Assembly (NCBI GenBank): GCA_020851795.1
Contig: JADZCA010000101.1
Location: forward strand, 1-64,000
From: Planctomycetota bacterium
Lineage (GTDB): Bacteria; Planctomycetota; PLA2; JAEUHO01
Length of the DNA: 64,000 nucleotides
Direction of reading: 5' to 3'
Shown piece after piece: positions 52,958 through 61,131 of the stretch (the first letter of the stretch is position 1; the number at the start of each line of letters is the position of its first letter). The position numbers and the translations under genes are program-made. Below the pieces are notes generated by a model, which saw only the letters and a list, made by a program, of their open reading frames with translations, did no database searches and was not told the origin of the DNA.

Positions 52958-53457
52958 TCGGGAGGGTCGGCGCGGTGGACTACGGCCGCCGCCGCGTGGG
53001 GCTCGCGGTGTCGGACGCGCTCGGGATCACGGTGCGCGGCCTGCCGACCCTCGTGCGGCCCGACGACGAGGCGGCCGCGGTGGCGGCGACCGCGGCGGCC
53101 CTGCGCGCCGAGCAGGTCGTGCGCGTCGTCGTGGGGCTCCCGCTCCACGCCGACGGACGGCCGTCGGAGATGTCGGCCGAGGCCCGCCGCTTCGGCGACG
53201 CACTGGGGCGCGCGCTCGGGCTCGAGGTCGTCTACGTGGACGAGGGCCTGACCTCGTGGGAGGCCGAGCAGGACCTCCGTGCCGCCGGCAAGGACCTGCG
53301 CCGCGCCCAGCAGTCGGGCGCGGTGGACCAGGCCGCCGCGAAGGCGCTGCTGCGCGGCTACCTGCGCGAGCGGGACGCGCGGCCGGCCGAGCCCGCGGGG
53401 CCCGCCACCCCCGGGGACCGTCCGCCCGACGACGCCCCCCCGGAGGACGAGGGGTAG
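52954..53457 (+). CDS. ruvX: Putative pre-16S rRNA nuclease RuvX/YqgF
   Basis: A 167-residue YqgF-family RNase H-fold protein involved in 16S rRNA 5'-end processing. It shows AVDYGRRRVGLAVSD at the start, VVVGLPLHADGRPSEMS in the middle, VDEGLTSWEAE and the final VDQAAAKALLRGYL. The tail (about 140-167) is Pro/Asp/Glu-rich and probably disordered. The GTG start overlaps the manC stop. rpsO follows after a 152-base gap with its own likely promoter. Confidence 0.93.
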   Translation: MIGRVGAVDYGRRRVGLAVSDALGITVRGLPTLVRPDDEAAAVAATAAALRAEQVVRVVVGLPLHADGRPSEMSAEARRFGDALGRALGLEVVYVDEGLTSWEAEQDLRAAGKDLRRAQQSGAVDQAAAKALLRGYLRERDARPAEPAGPATPGDRPPDDAPPEDEG

Positions 53458-53506
53458 CCCCCCCGGAGGCACCGGGGCAATCCGCCGCGCACGGGCGTCC
53501 GTCGGC

Positions 53507-53512
53507 TACCCT
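53507..53512 (+). promoter_or_regulatory. -10-like element before rpsO
   Basis: TACCCT, about 100 bases before the rpsO start. The leader between is less GC-rich than its neighbours (CGACAACCCACTCAACACAG) and may hold an S15 regulatory structure, which I could not fold with certainty. Confidence 0.35.
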
Positions 53513-53609
53513 CCTCCGCTTCGACAACCCACTCAACACAGAAGCCGAATCGACCACGAGCCGGGCTGCGTCGTTCGCGGCTGGGCCGTCGGTGACGGGA
53601 GGAGGGCCC

Positions 53610-53879
53610 ATGCCCCTCGACGCGCAGAAGAAGACTGAGGTCATCCAGGCGAACCGGCGTCACGACAAGGACTCCGGGTCGTCGGAGGTGCAGATCGCGG
53701 TGCTGACGGAGCGCATCCGTCACCTGACCGAGCACCTCAAGGCGGCGCCGAAGGACTACTCCACGCGCCGTGGCCTCCAGAAGATGGTGGGCCAGCGTTC
53801 GGCCCTCCTCAAGTACCTCGCGCGCACCGAAGCGCAGCGCTACCAGGCGCTCGTCGCCCGTCTCGGCATCCGCCGCTAG
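53610..53879 (+). CDS. rpsO: 30S ribosomal protein S15
   Basis: An 89-residue S15 of normal length. It binds 16S rRNA helices and initiates platform assembly. RHDKDSGSSEVQIAVLTERI and LTEHLKAAPKDYSTRRGL are the RNA-binding core, and LARTEAQRYQALVARLGIRR closes it. GGAGGAGG precedes the ATG, a strong Shine-Dalgarno. pnp follows after 8 bases, the classical rpsO-pnp order. Confidence 0.98.
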   Translation: MPLDAQKKTEVIQANRRHDKDSGSSEVQIAVLTERIRHLTEHLKAAPKDYSTRRGLQKMVGQRSALLKYLARTEAQRYQALVARLGIRR

Positions 53880-53887
53880 GAGGCCCC

Positions 53888-56164
53888 GTGCCCGTCCATC
53901 AGGTCGCCCTCGACGTCGGGGGCAAGACGCTCACCATCGAGACCGGTCGTCTCGTCATGCTCGCGGCGGGCTCCGCCGTCGTGCGCCTCGGGGACACGAT
54001 CGTCCTCTCCGGCGCCTCGTCGGGCCCGTCCCGCGAAGGCACCGACTTCTTCCCGCTCACGATCGACTACCGCGAGAAGACCTACGCCGCCGGCAAGATC
54101 CCGGGCGGCTTCATGAAGCGTGAGGGCCCTCCGAGCCAGAAGGAGATCCTCACGATGCGGATGGCCGACCGGCCCATCCGCCCGCTCTGGCCCGACGGCT
54201 TCATCGACGACGTGCAGGTGCAGTCGTTCGCGGTCTCCTACGACCAGCAGAACGACCCCGACATCCTCTCGGTGATCTCGGCCAGCGCCGCCCTCTCGCT
54301 CGCCCGGCTGCCCTTCCTCGGCCCGGTCGGCGCCGTCCGCATCGGCATGAAGGGCGACGAGTTCGTCGCCTTCCCCGACGCCGAGACGATGGCCCACAGC
54401 CCGCTCGACCTCGTCGTGGCCGGCACGAAGACCGCCGTCACGATGGTCGAGGCCGGCGCGCAGGAGCTCTCCGAGGAGGTGATGCTCGAGGCCGTCTACT
54501 TCGGCCACGAGGTCATCCAGCGCATCTGCGACGCGATCGAGGAGCTGCGCCGCAAGACGGGCTGGTCGCCGGTCGCCTTCGAGAGCAAGACCGTCAACGC
54601 CGCCGCCGTCGCCGCCGTCAAGGCGCAGTTCGGCGCGGCGCTCAAGGACGCGCTGCACCGCAAGACCAAGCTCGAGCGCCAGGCGGCGACGAAGGCGGTC
54701 GGCAAGGCGATCAAGGCGGCGCTCGCCGACGACGCGGACAAGCCTGCGGCGGGCAAGTTCGCGCCGGCCGACGTGTCGGCCGCCGTGCACGAGGTCGAGC
54801 GGACGCTCATCCGCCAGGCCGCGCTCGACGGCAAGCGCGTGGACGGCCGCGCCGAGGACGCCATCCGCGACATCACGATCGAGGTCGGCCTCCTGCCTCG
54901 CGCCCACGGCTCCGCGCTGTTCACGCGCGGCGAGACCCAGGCGCTCGTCACCGCGACGCTGGGCACGGCCGACGACGAGAAGATCGTGGACGGGCTCGCG
55001 CAGACCGAGTCGCGCAAGCACTACTACCTCCACTACAACTTCCCGCCGATGTCGGTCGGCGAGACCCGCCCGATCCGCGGCCCCTCGCGCCGCGAGATCG
55101 GCCACGGCGCGCTGGCCGAGCGGGCGCTGCTGCCCGTGCTGCCCGAGGCGTCCACGTTCCCGTACACGCTGCGGATCGTGTCCGACATCCTCATGTCGAA
55201 CGGCTCGTCGTCGATGGCGTCGGTGTGCGGAGGCACGCTGGCGATGATGGACGCGGGCATCAAGATCCGGCAGCCCGTGGCCGGCGTGGCGATGGGCCTC
55301 GTCGAGGAGGACGGCAAGGTCGCGATCCTCTCCGACATCCTCGGCGACGAGGACCACGCGGGCGACATGGACTTCAAGGTCGCCGGCACGCAGTTCGGCA
55401 TCACCGCGCTGCAGATGGACATCAAGACCACCGGCCTCCCCCGCCCGCTCATGCAGAAGGCGCTCGAGCGCGCGCGCGAGGGGCGCATCCACGTCCTCAA
55501 GGTGATGCTCGCGGCGATGCCGCGGCCGCGCGACGAGTACAGCCCGTTCGCGCCGCGCGTCGAGACGGTCAACATCCGGCCCGACAAGATCGGCATGCTC
55601 ATCGGCCCCGGCGGCAAGAACATCCGCCGCATCCAGGACGAGACGGGCGCGACGATCGAGGTGGACGACGCCGGCGTCGTGCGCATCTACGCGCAGGACG
55701 GCGAGTCGCTCGCCCGGGCGCGCGAGCAGGTCGAGCTCGTCTCGGTCGAGGCCGAGATGGGCCGGATCTACAACGGCCGCGTGATCTCGGTGAAGGACTT
55801 CGGCGCGTTCGTCGAGCTCGCTCCCGGGCTCGAGGGCATGTGCCACATCTCCGAGCTCGCCGACGGCTACGTCGGCCGCGTCACCGACGTGCTCAACGTC
55901 GGCGACATGACGCCGGTCAAGGTGATCCGCATCGACGACCAGGGCCGCGTGAAGCTGTCGCGCAAGGCGGCGCTGATCGAGCAGGGCCTGTCGGCGGCGG
56001 CGCCCGTGCGCCCCGAGGCCGACGAGGGCGGCGAGGGCGGCCCCGGCGGCGAGCCCCGCGAGGGCGACGGCGGCCACGACCGCCCGCCGCGTCGCGACGG
56101 CGACCGCGGCGGCTACGGCCGCGGCGGCGGGCGCGGCGGACGCGGAGGCGGCGGGCGCCGCTAG
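53888..56164 (+). CDS. pnp: Polyribonucleotide nucleotidyltransferase
   Basis: A 758-residue PNPase, the phosphorolytic 3'-5' exoribonuclease. Two RNase PH-like halves are separated by a helical domain; the second half has SVGETRPIRGPSRREIGHGALAERAL and GDEDHAGDMDFKVAG with catalytic acids. The KH domain (about 562-620, IGPGGKNIRRI) and S1 domain (about 623-700, NGRVISVKDFGAF) follow. The tail is an RGG-like Gly/Arg region (GGRGGRGGG) that probably binds RNA. AGGAGG precedes the GTG start. A strong terminator lies 28 bases after the stop. Confidence 0.98.
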   Translation: MPVHQVALDVGGKTLTIETGRLVMLAAGSAVVRLGDTIVLSGASSGPSREGTDFFPLTIDYREKTYAAGKIPGGFMKREGPPSQKEILTMRMADRPIRPLWPDGFIDDVQVQSFAVSYDQQNDPDILSVISASAALSLARLPFLGPVGAVRIGMKGDEFVAFPDAETMAHSPLDLVVAGTKTAVTMVEAGAQELSEEVMLEAVYFGHEVIQRICDAIEELRRKTGWSPVAFESKTVNAAAVAAVKAQFGAALKDALHRKTKLERQAATKAVGKAIKAALADDADKPAAGKFAPADVSAAVHEVERTLIRQAALDGKRVDGRAEDAIRDITIEVGLLPRAHGSALFTRGETQALVTATLGTADDEKIVDGLAQTESRKHYYLHYNFPPMSVGETRPIRGPSRREIGHGALAERALLPVLPEASTFPYTLRIVSDILMSNGSSSMASVCGGTLAMMDAGIKIRQPVAGVAMGLVEEDGKVAILSDILGDEDHAGDMDFKVAGTQFGITALQMDIKTTGLPRPLMQKALERAREGRIHVLKVMLAAMPRPRDEYSPFAPRVETVNIRPDKIGMLIGPGGKNIRRIQDETGATIEVDDAGVVRIYAQDGESLARAREQVELVSVEAEMGRIYNGRVISVKDFGAFVELAPGLEGMCHISELADGYVGRVTDVLNVGDMTPVKVIRIDDQGRVKLSRKAALIEQGLSAAAPVRPEADEGGEGGPGGEPREGDGGHDRPPRRDGDRGGYGRGGGRGGRGGGGRR

Positions 56165-56191
56165 GCGCCCGACCCCGACGCACGGTTCCCC

Positions 56192-56228
56192 GACGGGGGC
56201 GCGCCACGCGGCGCGCCCCCGTCGCTTT
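56192..56228 (+). terminator. Intrinsic terminator of rpsO-pnp
   Basis: GACGGGGGCGCGCC (56192-56205), loop ACGC, GGCGCGCCCCCGTC (56210-56223), a perfect 14-bp stem followed by GCTTT. It is the clearest terminator in the window. Confidence 0.8.
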
Positions 56229-56292
56229 GAGGACGGGACCTCGCCGGGCCGTCGCGCCCACGGGCGCGGCGGCGGGAGGCGGCGACGGGCCG

Positions 56293-57429
56293 TCAGGAGC
56301 GGCCGCGGAGGCGCTCGAGCCGCGCCGCCTCGCCGGGCGGCACGAAGCGCGGCGTCGCACGGCCGCGGGTCAGGATGCGGGCCCGCACGAGGACGTGGAG
56401 GTCGGTCTCCTCGCCGTTCGAGTCCACCGCCGAGAGTGCGCCGTCGAGCGCGGGCAGGCGGTCCAGCGCGGGCCAGCCCGCCCGCTGCGTCAGGCGGCGC
56501 CGGCCCGCGATGGCGCCGATGACCACCATCTCGCCGTCGGGCACCGACACGGTCGTCGTGGCCTGCACGACCCGCAGCACCGGGTTGCCGACGGGGCCCT
56601 CGGCCGCGTCGGAGGCCTCGATGCGGCGCACCCACGGGCGCAACGTGAGCCGCACGGCGTCCGCCCCCACCACGTCGGCCGTCACCTCGAGCGTGACGCC
56701 GGCGCGCTCGCTCTCCGACCGCAGCGTCGCGCGCTCGCCCTCGCGCGTGAACACCGAGACGGGGAGCGCCAACGTGGACTCGACCTTCGCCGGCACGCCT
56801 TCGGTGCACACGAGCGTGGGGCGGGTGACGAGGTCGGCGGTCCCGTCCGACATGAGCCCTCGCAGCACGGCGGCGAGCGTGCCGCCGAGGTCGCCCGACC
56901 CCTTGGTCTCGCGGCCCATCACGGACGTGCCCTCGAAGGGCCGGACGCCCACCAGCTCGGAGCGCAGCCACGCGGTGGGCTCGAAGTCGGCGCGGAAGAC
57001 GCGGAAGAAGGTGTCGGGCCCCTCCTCGGTCCGGTCGAACGAGGCCGCGCCGCCGCGCGCGCGGCGGGTGCGGCACGACGTCTCGACCACCGCGACGTCC
57101 ACCAGCGCCTCGGGCGAAGGGACGTCGAGGAACTGCAGGGACCGGATCGCGTCCTCGATCGCGTCGCGGCCGCCGCCGAGCAGCACGCGGGAGCGCAGCG
57201 CGTCGAGCGCGAGCGAGGCCGGGACGCCGCCGAGCCGCGCGGCGCTCTCGAGCAGGTCGCGCGCCGGGACGAACGCGGGACGGTAGAGGGCGCGCACCCG
57301 CCCGTCGGGCTCGGTCCACGCCGACTCCGCCCCGACCACGGCGGCGCCGTCGGCGTCCTGCGCGTGCCCGCGCGCGCCGACGCCGACGAGCGCGACGAGG
57401 GCGAGCGCGGCCGCCGTCGGTCGGCGCAC
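56293..57429 (-). CDS. Short secretin-domain-like exported protein
   Basis: A 378-residue protein with a signal peptide (about 1-23, ending GARGHAQ). The middle and C-terminus resemble the secretin core of type II secretion/type IV pilus GspD/PilQ: TRPTLVCTEGVPAKVEST, RLTLRPWVRRIE, QATTTVSVPDGEMVVIGAI and the final DLHVLVRARI. Upstream, only a short N-domain-like part (about 40-120) is present, much smaller than true secretins. No other secretion gene is nearby. The GTG start is 13 bases after the stop of the small exported protein gene, so the two form an operon. Confidence 0.72.
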   Translation of the reverse strand: MRRPTAAALALVALVGVGARGHAQDADGAAVVGAESAWTEPDGRVRALYRPAFVPARDLLESAARLGGVPASLALDALRSRVLLGGGRDAIEDAIRSLQFLDVPSPEALVDVAVVETSCRTRRARGGAASFDRTEEGPDTFFRVFRADFEPTAWLRSELVGVRPFEGTSVMGRETKGSGDLGGTLAAVLRGLMSDGTADLVTRPTLVCTEGVPAKVESTLALPVSVFTREGERATLRSESERAGVTLEVTADVVGADAVRLTLRPWVRRIEASDAAEGPVGNPVLRVVQATTTVSVPDGEMVVIGAIAGRRRLTQRAGWPALDRLPALDGALSAVDSNGEETDLHVLVRARILTRGRATPRFVPPGEAARLERLRGRS

Positions 57430-57442
57430 GGGCGGTCGTCCG

Positions 57443-57871
57443 TCAGCCGGCGAGACGGCCGATGACCGCGTCGGTGACGACGGCGGGCGGCGCGACCTCG
57501 GCCGAGGTCGCCGACACGGCGCCGAGCCCGGCGGCGAGGTCGAAGCCGCCCTCCTGCGCGACGGCGCGGAGCGCGGCCGAGAACTTGTCCGACGCGCGGC
57601 GCAGGAGCAGGTGGTAGCGGGCGTCCCGGTCGGTGAGGTTCTTCTCGAGGATCTCGCGGTACTCGGGGATCGCGCGGTAGACCTTGTCGGCGTCCACGGC
57701 GCAGGGCTTCTTGAACTGCCGCGGGTTGCCCAGGTAGACGAGGCTCACGTCGTCCACGCGGTAGGCGGGCTTGTCATCGGCGCAGGCCGCGCGCGGTGCG
57801 ACCGCCCCGAGGGCGAGCCCGAACACGGCGAGGAGCGCGATCACCAGCGCCGGAAGCGACGGGCGAACCAT
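57443..57871 (-). CDS. Small exported protein, possibly OmpH/Skp-like
   Basis: A 142-residue exported protein with a signal peptide (about 1-31, ending RAACADD). The mature part is a strand-helix protein with VDADKVYRAIPEYREILEK and a second long helix (RYHLLLRRASDKFSAALRAV), a pattern that recalls OmpH/Skp-type periplasmic chaperones, but the similarity is weak. GGGAGG sits seven bases before the ATG. Upstream lies a structured 589-base region with a minus-strand promoter. The link to the secretin-like gene suggests an outer-membrane role. Confidence 0.6.
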   Translation of the reverse strand: MVRPSLPALVIALLAVFGLALGAVAPRAACADDKPAYRVDDVSLVYLGNPRQFKKPCAVDADKVYRAIPEYREILEKNLTDRDARYHLLLRRASDKFSAALRAVAQEGGFDLAAGLGAVSATSAEVAPPAVVTDAVIGRLAG

Positions 57872-57927
57872 GACGAGCCTCCCTGACCCGCGGGGTCGGA
57901 GGTCCCTGTACGGAAATCTCGTACCAG

Positions 57928-57991
57928 TGGAGGTCGCAGCGCGGGACACGGCGCCCCCAACGGGTGGATCGGCGGCGCGCTGCGACCTCCA
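57928..57991. repeat. 16-bp inverted repeat with 32-base loop
   Basis: TGGAGGTCGCAGCGCG (57928-57943) and CGCGCTGCGACCTCCA (57976-57991) are exact reverse complements. Its position 57 bases before the small exported gene suggests an mRNA leader structure or a protein-binding dyad. Confidence 0.65.
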
Positions 57992-58198
57992 AAGGGCCCA
58001 AACCGGGGGGATCGTGCGCAATTCGCCCGCCCGGTCGAGAGGAATCCCCCGGTGACGCCCTCCCGAGCCCCGCGCAGGGGACGAAGGCGGATTCGGCCAG
58101 ATTCCGCCTCACGCCAATTCGCCGCCGCACACTCTCCCCTTGGAGGGACAACGACTTGCAGCGTCCCCCTTCGTCCGCGGGCCGCTGGCGGATCCCCG

Positions 58199-58233
58199 AA
58201 AAGCACCGGGGGGCGAGTTGTCTCGCCCCCCGG
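58199..58233 (-). terminator. Minus-strand hairpin with T-run
   Basis: CCGGGGGGCGAG (58206-58217), loop TTGT, CTCGCCCCCCGG (58222-58233). Read on the minus strand the stem is followed by TGCTTTTC, an intrinsic-terminator layout. It would end or attenuate RNA from the minus-strand promoter at 58405-58432. Confidence 0.5.
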
Positions 58234-58404
58234 ACTCGACGGCCTTCGCTGGACCGAGACGCTTCGACTCGTCCGACCCGTTCCCGTAGGAGCCTCGCGC
58301 CTCTTCCCGGTCCGTCGGGCCTTCCTTGGTTTCCGGCTCGGCGGACCACGAACCCATCGCGGCCGCTGCGGGCCGGACCATCCGACCCATCCAGCGACAG
58401 GGGT

Positions 58405-58432
58405 ACGATACACTCGCTAACTAGTTAGTCAA
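58405..58432 (-). promoter_or_regulatory. Minus-strand promoter upstream of the structured region
   Basis: On the minus strand TTGACT (58427-58432), a 16-base spacer and TATCGT (58405-58410) make the best two-part promoter of the window. The palindrome CTAACTAGTTAG overlaps its -35 and spacer. Confidence 0.55.
58417..58428. promoter_or_regulatory. CTAACTAGTTAG palindrome, operator candidate
   Basis: A perfect 12-bp AT-rich palindrome in a region of otherwise very GC-rich DNA, 33 bases before the XRE regulator gene and overlapping a minus-strand promoter. Autoregulation by the XRE protein is the simplest reading. Confidence 0.55.
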
Positions 58433-58460
58433 GTACTTTCTTTTCGGTGACCCTGAGAGA

Positions 58461-59528
58461 ATGCCCCGCGAGCCCATGGCCCCCGTCGATGACTTCGCCG
58501 CCGCGCTGCGCGCCGCCCGGACCGCCGCCGACCTCTCGCAGGCCGAGCTCGGCGCCCGGGCGGGCCTGACCGGCTCGTACGTGTGCATGCTCGAGCTGCG
58601 GCGCAAGCCGGCGCCCGCGCCCGACGTCGTGCACCTGCTCGCGAAGGCGCTCGGCGTGGACGACACGAAGCTGCAGGAGCTCGCCGCGCTCGAGCGCACC
58701 CCCGAGCCGGTGCGGCGCCGCGTCGCCCGTCTCGCGCGCGACCGCGTGCGCTCGCGGGCCTCCCGGGACCGGTTGATCACGACGACGATCTTCCACATGG
58801 CGCGTCGGCCCGGCTTCGCGCCGGACCACGTCGCCGACGCGCTCGGCCTCCCCCCCGCCGTGCGGCCGTTCTTCGGGCGCATCGCCGACCGCGTGCGCCA
58901 CGTCCCCTCGGCCGCGGAGGCCGCCGCGCGGTCGAAGGACCTGCTGCGCGAGGTGCCCGGCCGCGAGCGCGAGGCGCTCGTGGACGCGATCCCGCGGCTC
59001 GTCGCGGGCGCGAGCGCGGCCGCGCTGCCCGTGCCGAGCGCGGGCGCCGCGGCCCCGGCGCCCGCGGCCCCGGCGGTGGAGAAGACGTGGCGGCGGGTGC
59101 CGGTGCTCGCGACGGTGCCGGCGCCGGGCGCGCGCGCGACCACGGCGGACGCGCTCGACGTGTTCCACCTCGACCGGCGCCTCTGGCGACCGGGCGCGTT
59201 CGTGTGGGTGGCCGACGACGACGACGCGTGGCCGCGCGTCGAGAAGGGCGACTGGCTGCTCCTCGACCCGCGGGCCGTGCCGCGCGACGGCGAACTGGTC
59301 GTGGTGCGCGACGGCGGCCGCGCGCGCATCCGCACGCTGCGCCGACAGGCGGCCGAGGTCCGCCTCGACGCCGCGCGGAGCGACGTCCCGCCGCTGCGGC
59401 TCCCGGAGAGCCGCCTGTCGCTCGTGGGCGTCGTGCGGTGGGTGATGCGCCCGCTCGACGGGCCGCCGCCGCCTCGGCGCGTCCGCCGCGACGACGAGCC
59501 CGCGCCCCCCGAGGACGACGCGGGCTGA
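58461..59528 (+). CDS. XRE-family regulator with S24-like C-terminal domain
   Basis: A 355-residue regulator. The N-terminal helix-turn-helix (about 12-66, LSQAELGARAGLTGSYV) is XRE type. A helical linker (about 75-175) and an Ala/Pro hinge lead to a C-terminal domain (about 212-340) with the outline of LexA/CI S24 peptidases: WPRVEKGDWLLLDP, then GELVVVRDGGRARIRTL. At the place of the catalytic Ser-Met (GDSM) the sequence reads ADDDDAW, and the Lys position is Arg, so self-cleavage is not expected. It probably senses a ligand or a partner protein instead. The ATG is preceded by a weak GAGAGA. Confidence 0.82.
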   Translation: MPREPMAPVDDFAAALRAARTAADLSQAELGARAGLTGSYVCMLELRRKPAPAPDVVHLLAKALGVDDTKLQELAALERTPEPVRRRVARLARDRVRSRASRDRLITTTIFHMARRPGFAPDHVADALGLPPAVRPFFGRIADRVRHVPSAAEAAARSKDLLREVPGREREALVDAIPRLVAGASAAALPVPSAGAAAPAPAAPAVEKTWRRVPVLATVPAPGARATTADALDVFHLDRRLWRPGAFVWVADDDDAWPRVEKGDWLLLDPRAVPRDGELVVVRDGGRARIRTLRRQAAEVRLDAARSDVPPLRLPESRLSLVGVVRWVMRPLDGPPPPRRVRRDDEPAPPEDDAG

Positions 59529-59636
59529 CGGCCGCGGTCGGCGCGCCCGCGTCGCGACGCGGCAAGGCGCGTCGTGGCCCGCCGCCCCGACCGCGCCCCC
59601 GCGTCCGGAAACCCCACCGCCGCCCGAGGACGCCGA

Positions 59637-61040
59637 TCACTTCGTCGGCGTCGCCGCGTCGAGCCAGGCGAGCCAGTCCTGCGCCTGGCGCCGCCCCACG
59701 GCGTCGTCGGCGTAGGCCAGCTCGAGGAAGCGTCGGAGGTGGACGCGGGCGCGCACGGGGTCGCGCAACGCCGCGGGGGTGCTCGGGTCGGCCAGCAACG
59801 AGCCGAGCGCGAGGTGCGCCTCGACGAGGCCGGGGTCGAGCTCGAGCGCGCGCTCGTACGCAGCCCGCTCGGCGGCGCGGTCGCCGGACAGCTCGCGCGC
59901 GAGCACGGCGAGGTTGTAGAGCGTGGACGCGTCGGCCGGCGCGAGCGCGGCCGCCTGGCGGAACGCCGCCGCGGCGCCCGCACGGTCGCCCCGGGCCCCG
60001 AGCACGACGCCGAGGTTGTGCCACGCACGGTGGAACGCGGGATCGGTGCGCAGCACCTCGCGGAACGCCGCCTCGGCGCTGGCGTAGTCGCCGCGGTGGA
60101 CGTGGACGACGCCCATGTTGTTGCGCAGCGTCGGGTCGGTGGGCCGCAGCTCGACGGCCGCCCCGAGGTGCGTGAGGGCCTCGCGCGCCTCGCCGAGCTG
60201 GTCCTCGGCGACGGCGAGGTTGTTGAACGCCGCGGCGTCCTGCGGGTCGAGGGCGACCTGCTCCTGGTAGTGCGCCTTCGCCTCGCTCCAGCGACGCTCG
60301 CGCGTCGCCCGGTCGCCGAGCACGCCCTCGGCGCGGGCGCGTGCCGCGTCCGACGCGCCCGCGCGGCGGCCGGCGGCGAGGATCGCCTCCTCGGCGGCGC
60401 TCGCCGGCGCGGCGGTGGCCGTCGCGGTCAGCGCGAGCGCGGCGTTGAGCGAGGCCGCCTCGAAGGTGGGGTCGAGCTCGACGGCCTTGGCGAAGTGCAC
60501 CGACGCGGCCCCGTCCACGCCGCGGCGGAAGGCGAGCGCGCCGAGGTTGTTGTAGGCGAGCGGGTCCGTGGGGGCCGCGCGGATCGCCGCGCGGTACGCC
60601 CCGCGCGCCTCGTCGAGGCGCCCGAGGCGCTCGAGCGCCACGCCGCGGTGGTTGAGCGCGCGCGCGTGGTCGGGCCGCACGCGGAGCGCGTCGTCGGCCG
60701 CGGCGAGCGCCTCGTCGGGCCGCCCCAGCGCGAGCAGCACGCTGGCGCGGTTCGTGCGCGAGAGCACGTCGGCGGGGTCGAGCGCGGCCGCCTTGCCGTA
60801 GGCCTCGAGCGCGTCCTCGCGCCGCCCCGCCACCGAGAGCACGTAGGCCCGCACGTTCCACGCGACCGCGGCCTTGGGGCGCGCGGTCACGGCGGCCTCG
60901 GACCGCGCGAGCGCGGTGGTGAGGTCGCCGCGGCGGGCCGCCGCGAGCGCGTCGGTCATCTCGTCGGCGCGCGCCGCGACGGCGCCGGACACGAGGAGCA
61001 CGACCGCGGCGGCGGCACGGAGGCGGCGACGGAGGCCCAT
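59637..61040 (-). CDS. Exported TPR protein
   Basis: A 467-residue protein with a signal peptide (about 1-25, ending VAARADE) and about ten tetratricopeptide repeats from residue 30 to 440 (RTNRASVLLALGRPDEALAA, AYNNLGALAFRRGVDGAA, RAWHNLGVVLGARGDRAGAA). TPR arrays are protein-binding scaffolds; no enzymatic domain is present. TACCCT ends six bases before the ATG on the minus strand, another leaderless layout. It is convergent with the XRE gene and divergent from the phosphodiesterase gene. Confidence 0.88.
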   Translation of the reverse strand: MGLRRRLRAAAAVVLLVSGAVAARADEMTDALAAARRGDLTTALARSEAAVTARPKAAVAWNVRAYVLSVAGRREDALEAYGKAAALDPADVLSRTNRASVLLALGRPDEALAAADDALRVRPDHARALNHRGVALERLGRLDEARGAYRAAIRAAPTDPLAYNNLGALAFRRGVDGAASVHFAKAVELDPTFEAASLNAALALTATATAAPASAAEEAILAAGRRAGASDAARARAEGVLGDRATRERRWSEAKAHYQEQVALDPQDAAAFNNLAVAEDQLGEAREALTHLGAAVELRPTDPTLRNNMGVVHVHRGDYASAEAAFREVLRTDPAFHRAWHNLGVVLGARGDRAGAAAAFRQAAALAPADASTLYNLAVLARELSGDRAAERAAYERALELDPGLVEAHLALGSLLADPSTPAALRDPVRARVHLRRFLELAYADDAVGRRQAQDWLAWLDAATPTK

Positions 61041-61046
61041 GGGCAG

Positions 61047-61052
61047 AGGGTA
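61047..61052 (-). promoter_or_regulatory. Leaderless -10 of the exported TPR gene
   Basis: AGGGTA on the plus strand, TACCCT on the minus strand, ends six bases before the ATG at 61040. Confidence 0.45.
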
Positions 61053-61104
61053 CCCGCCCGGGCTCGATCCGCGACCGGTCCGTGCGACGCCTGCGACCCG
61101 CGGG

Positions 61105-61125
61105 TACGCTCCCCCCCTCGGAGGT
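61105..61125 (+). promoter_or_regulatory. -10-like box and Shine-Dalgarno before a CTG start
   Basis: TACGCT (61105-61110) is followed by GGAGGT (61120-61125), six bases before the in-frame CTG at 61132. An RNA starting near 61117 would carry the GGAGGT in its leader. Confidence 0.45.
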
Positions 61126-61131
61126 CGTCCC

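Larger units (their letters stand above)
57872..58460. other. 589-base structured intergenic region
   Basis: Less GC-rich than the rest of the window and without a supportable gene. It contains a 16-bp inverted repeat (57928-57943 with 57976-57991), a perfect hairpin followed by TTTT on the minus strand (58199-58233), a TAGGAGCC half-repeat near 58286, a minus-strand promoter (58405-58432) and a palindrome (58417-58428) upstream of the XRE gene. Details are listed separately. Confidence 0.6.

Noticed and set aside
57872..58428. Possible genes in the 589-base spacer
   Set aside because: The open frames there have no recognisable motifs, no ribosome binding sites, and overlap strong hairpins and promoter elements.
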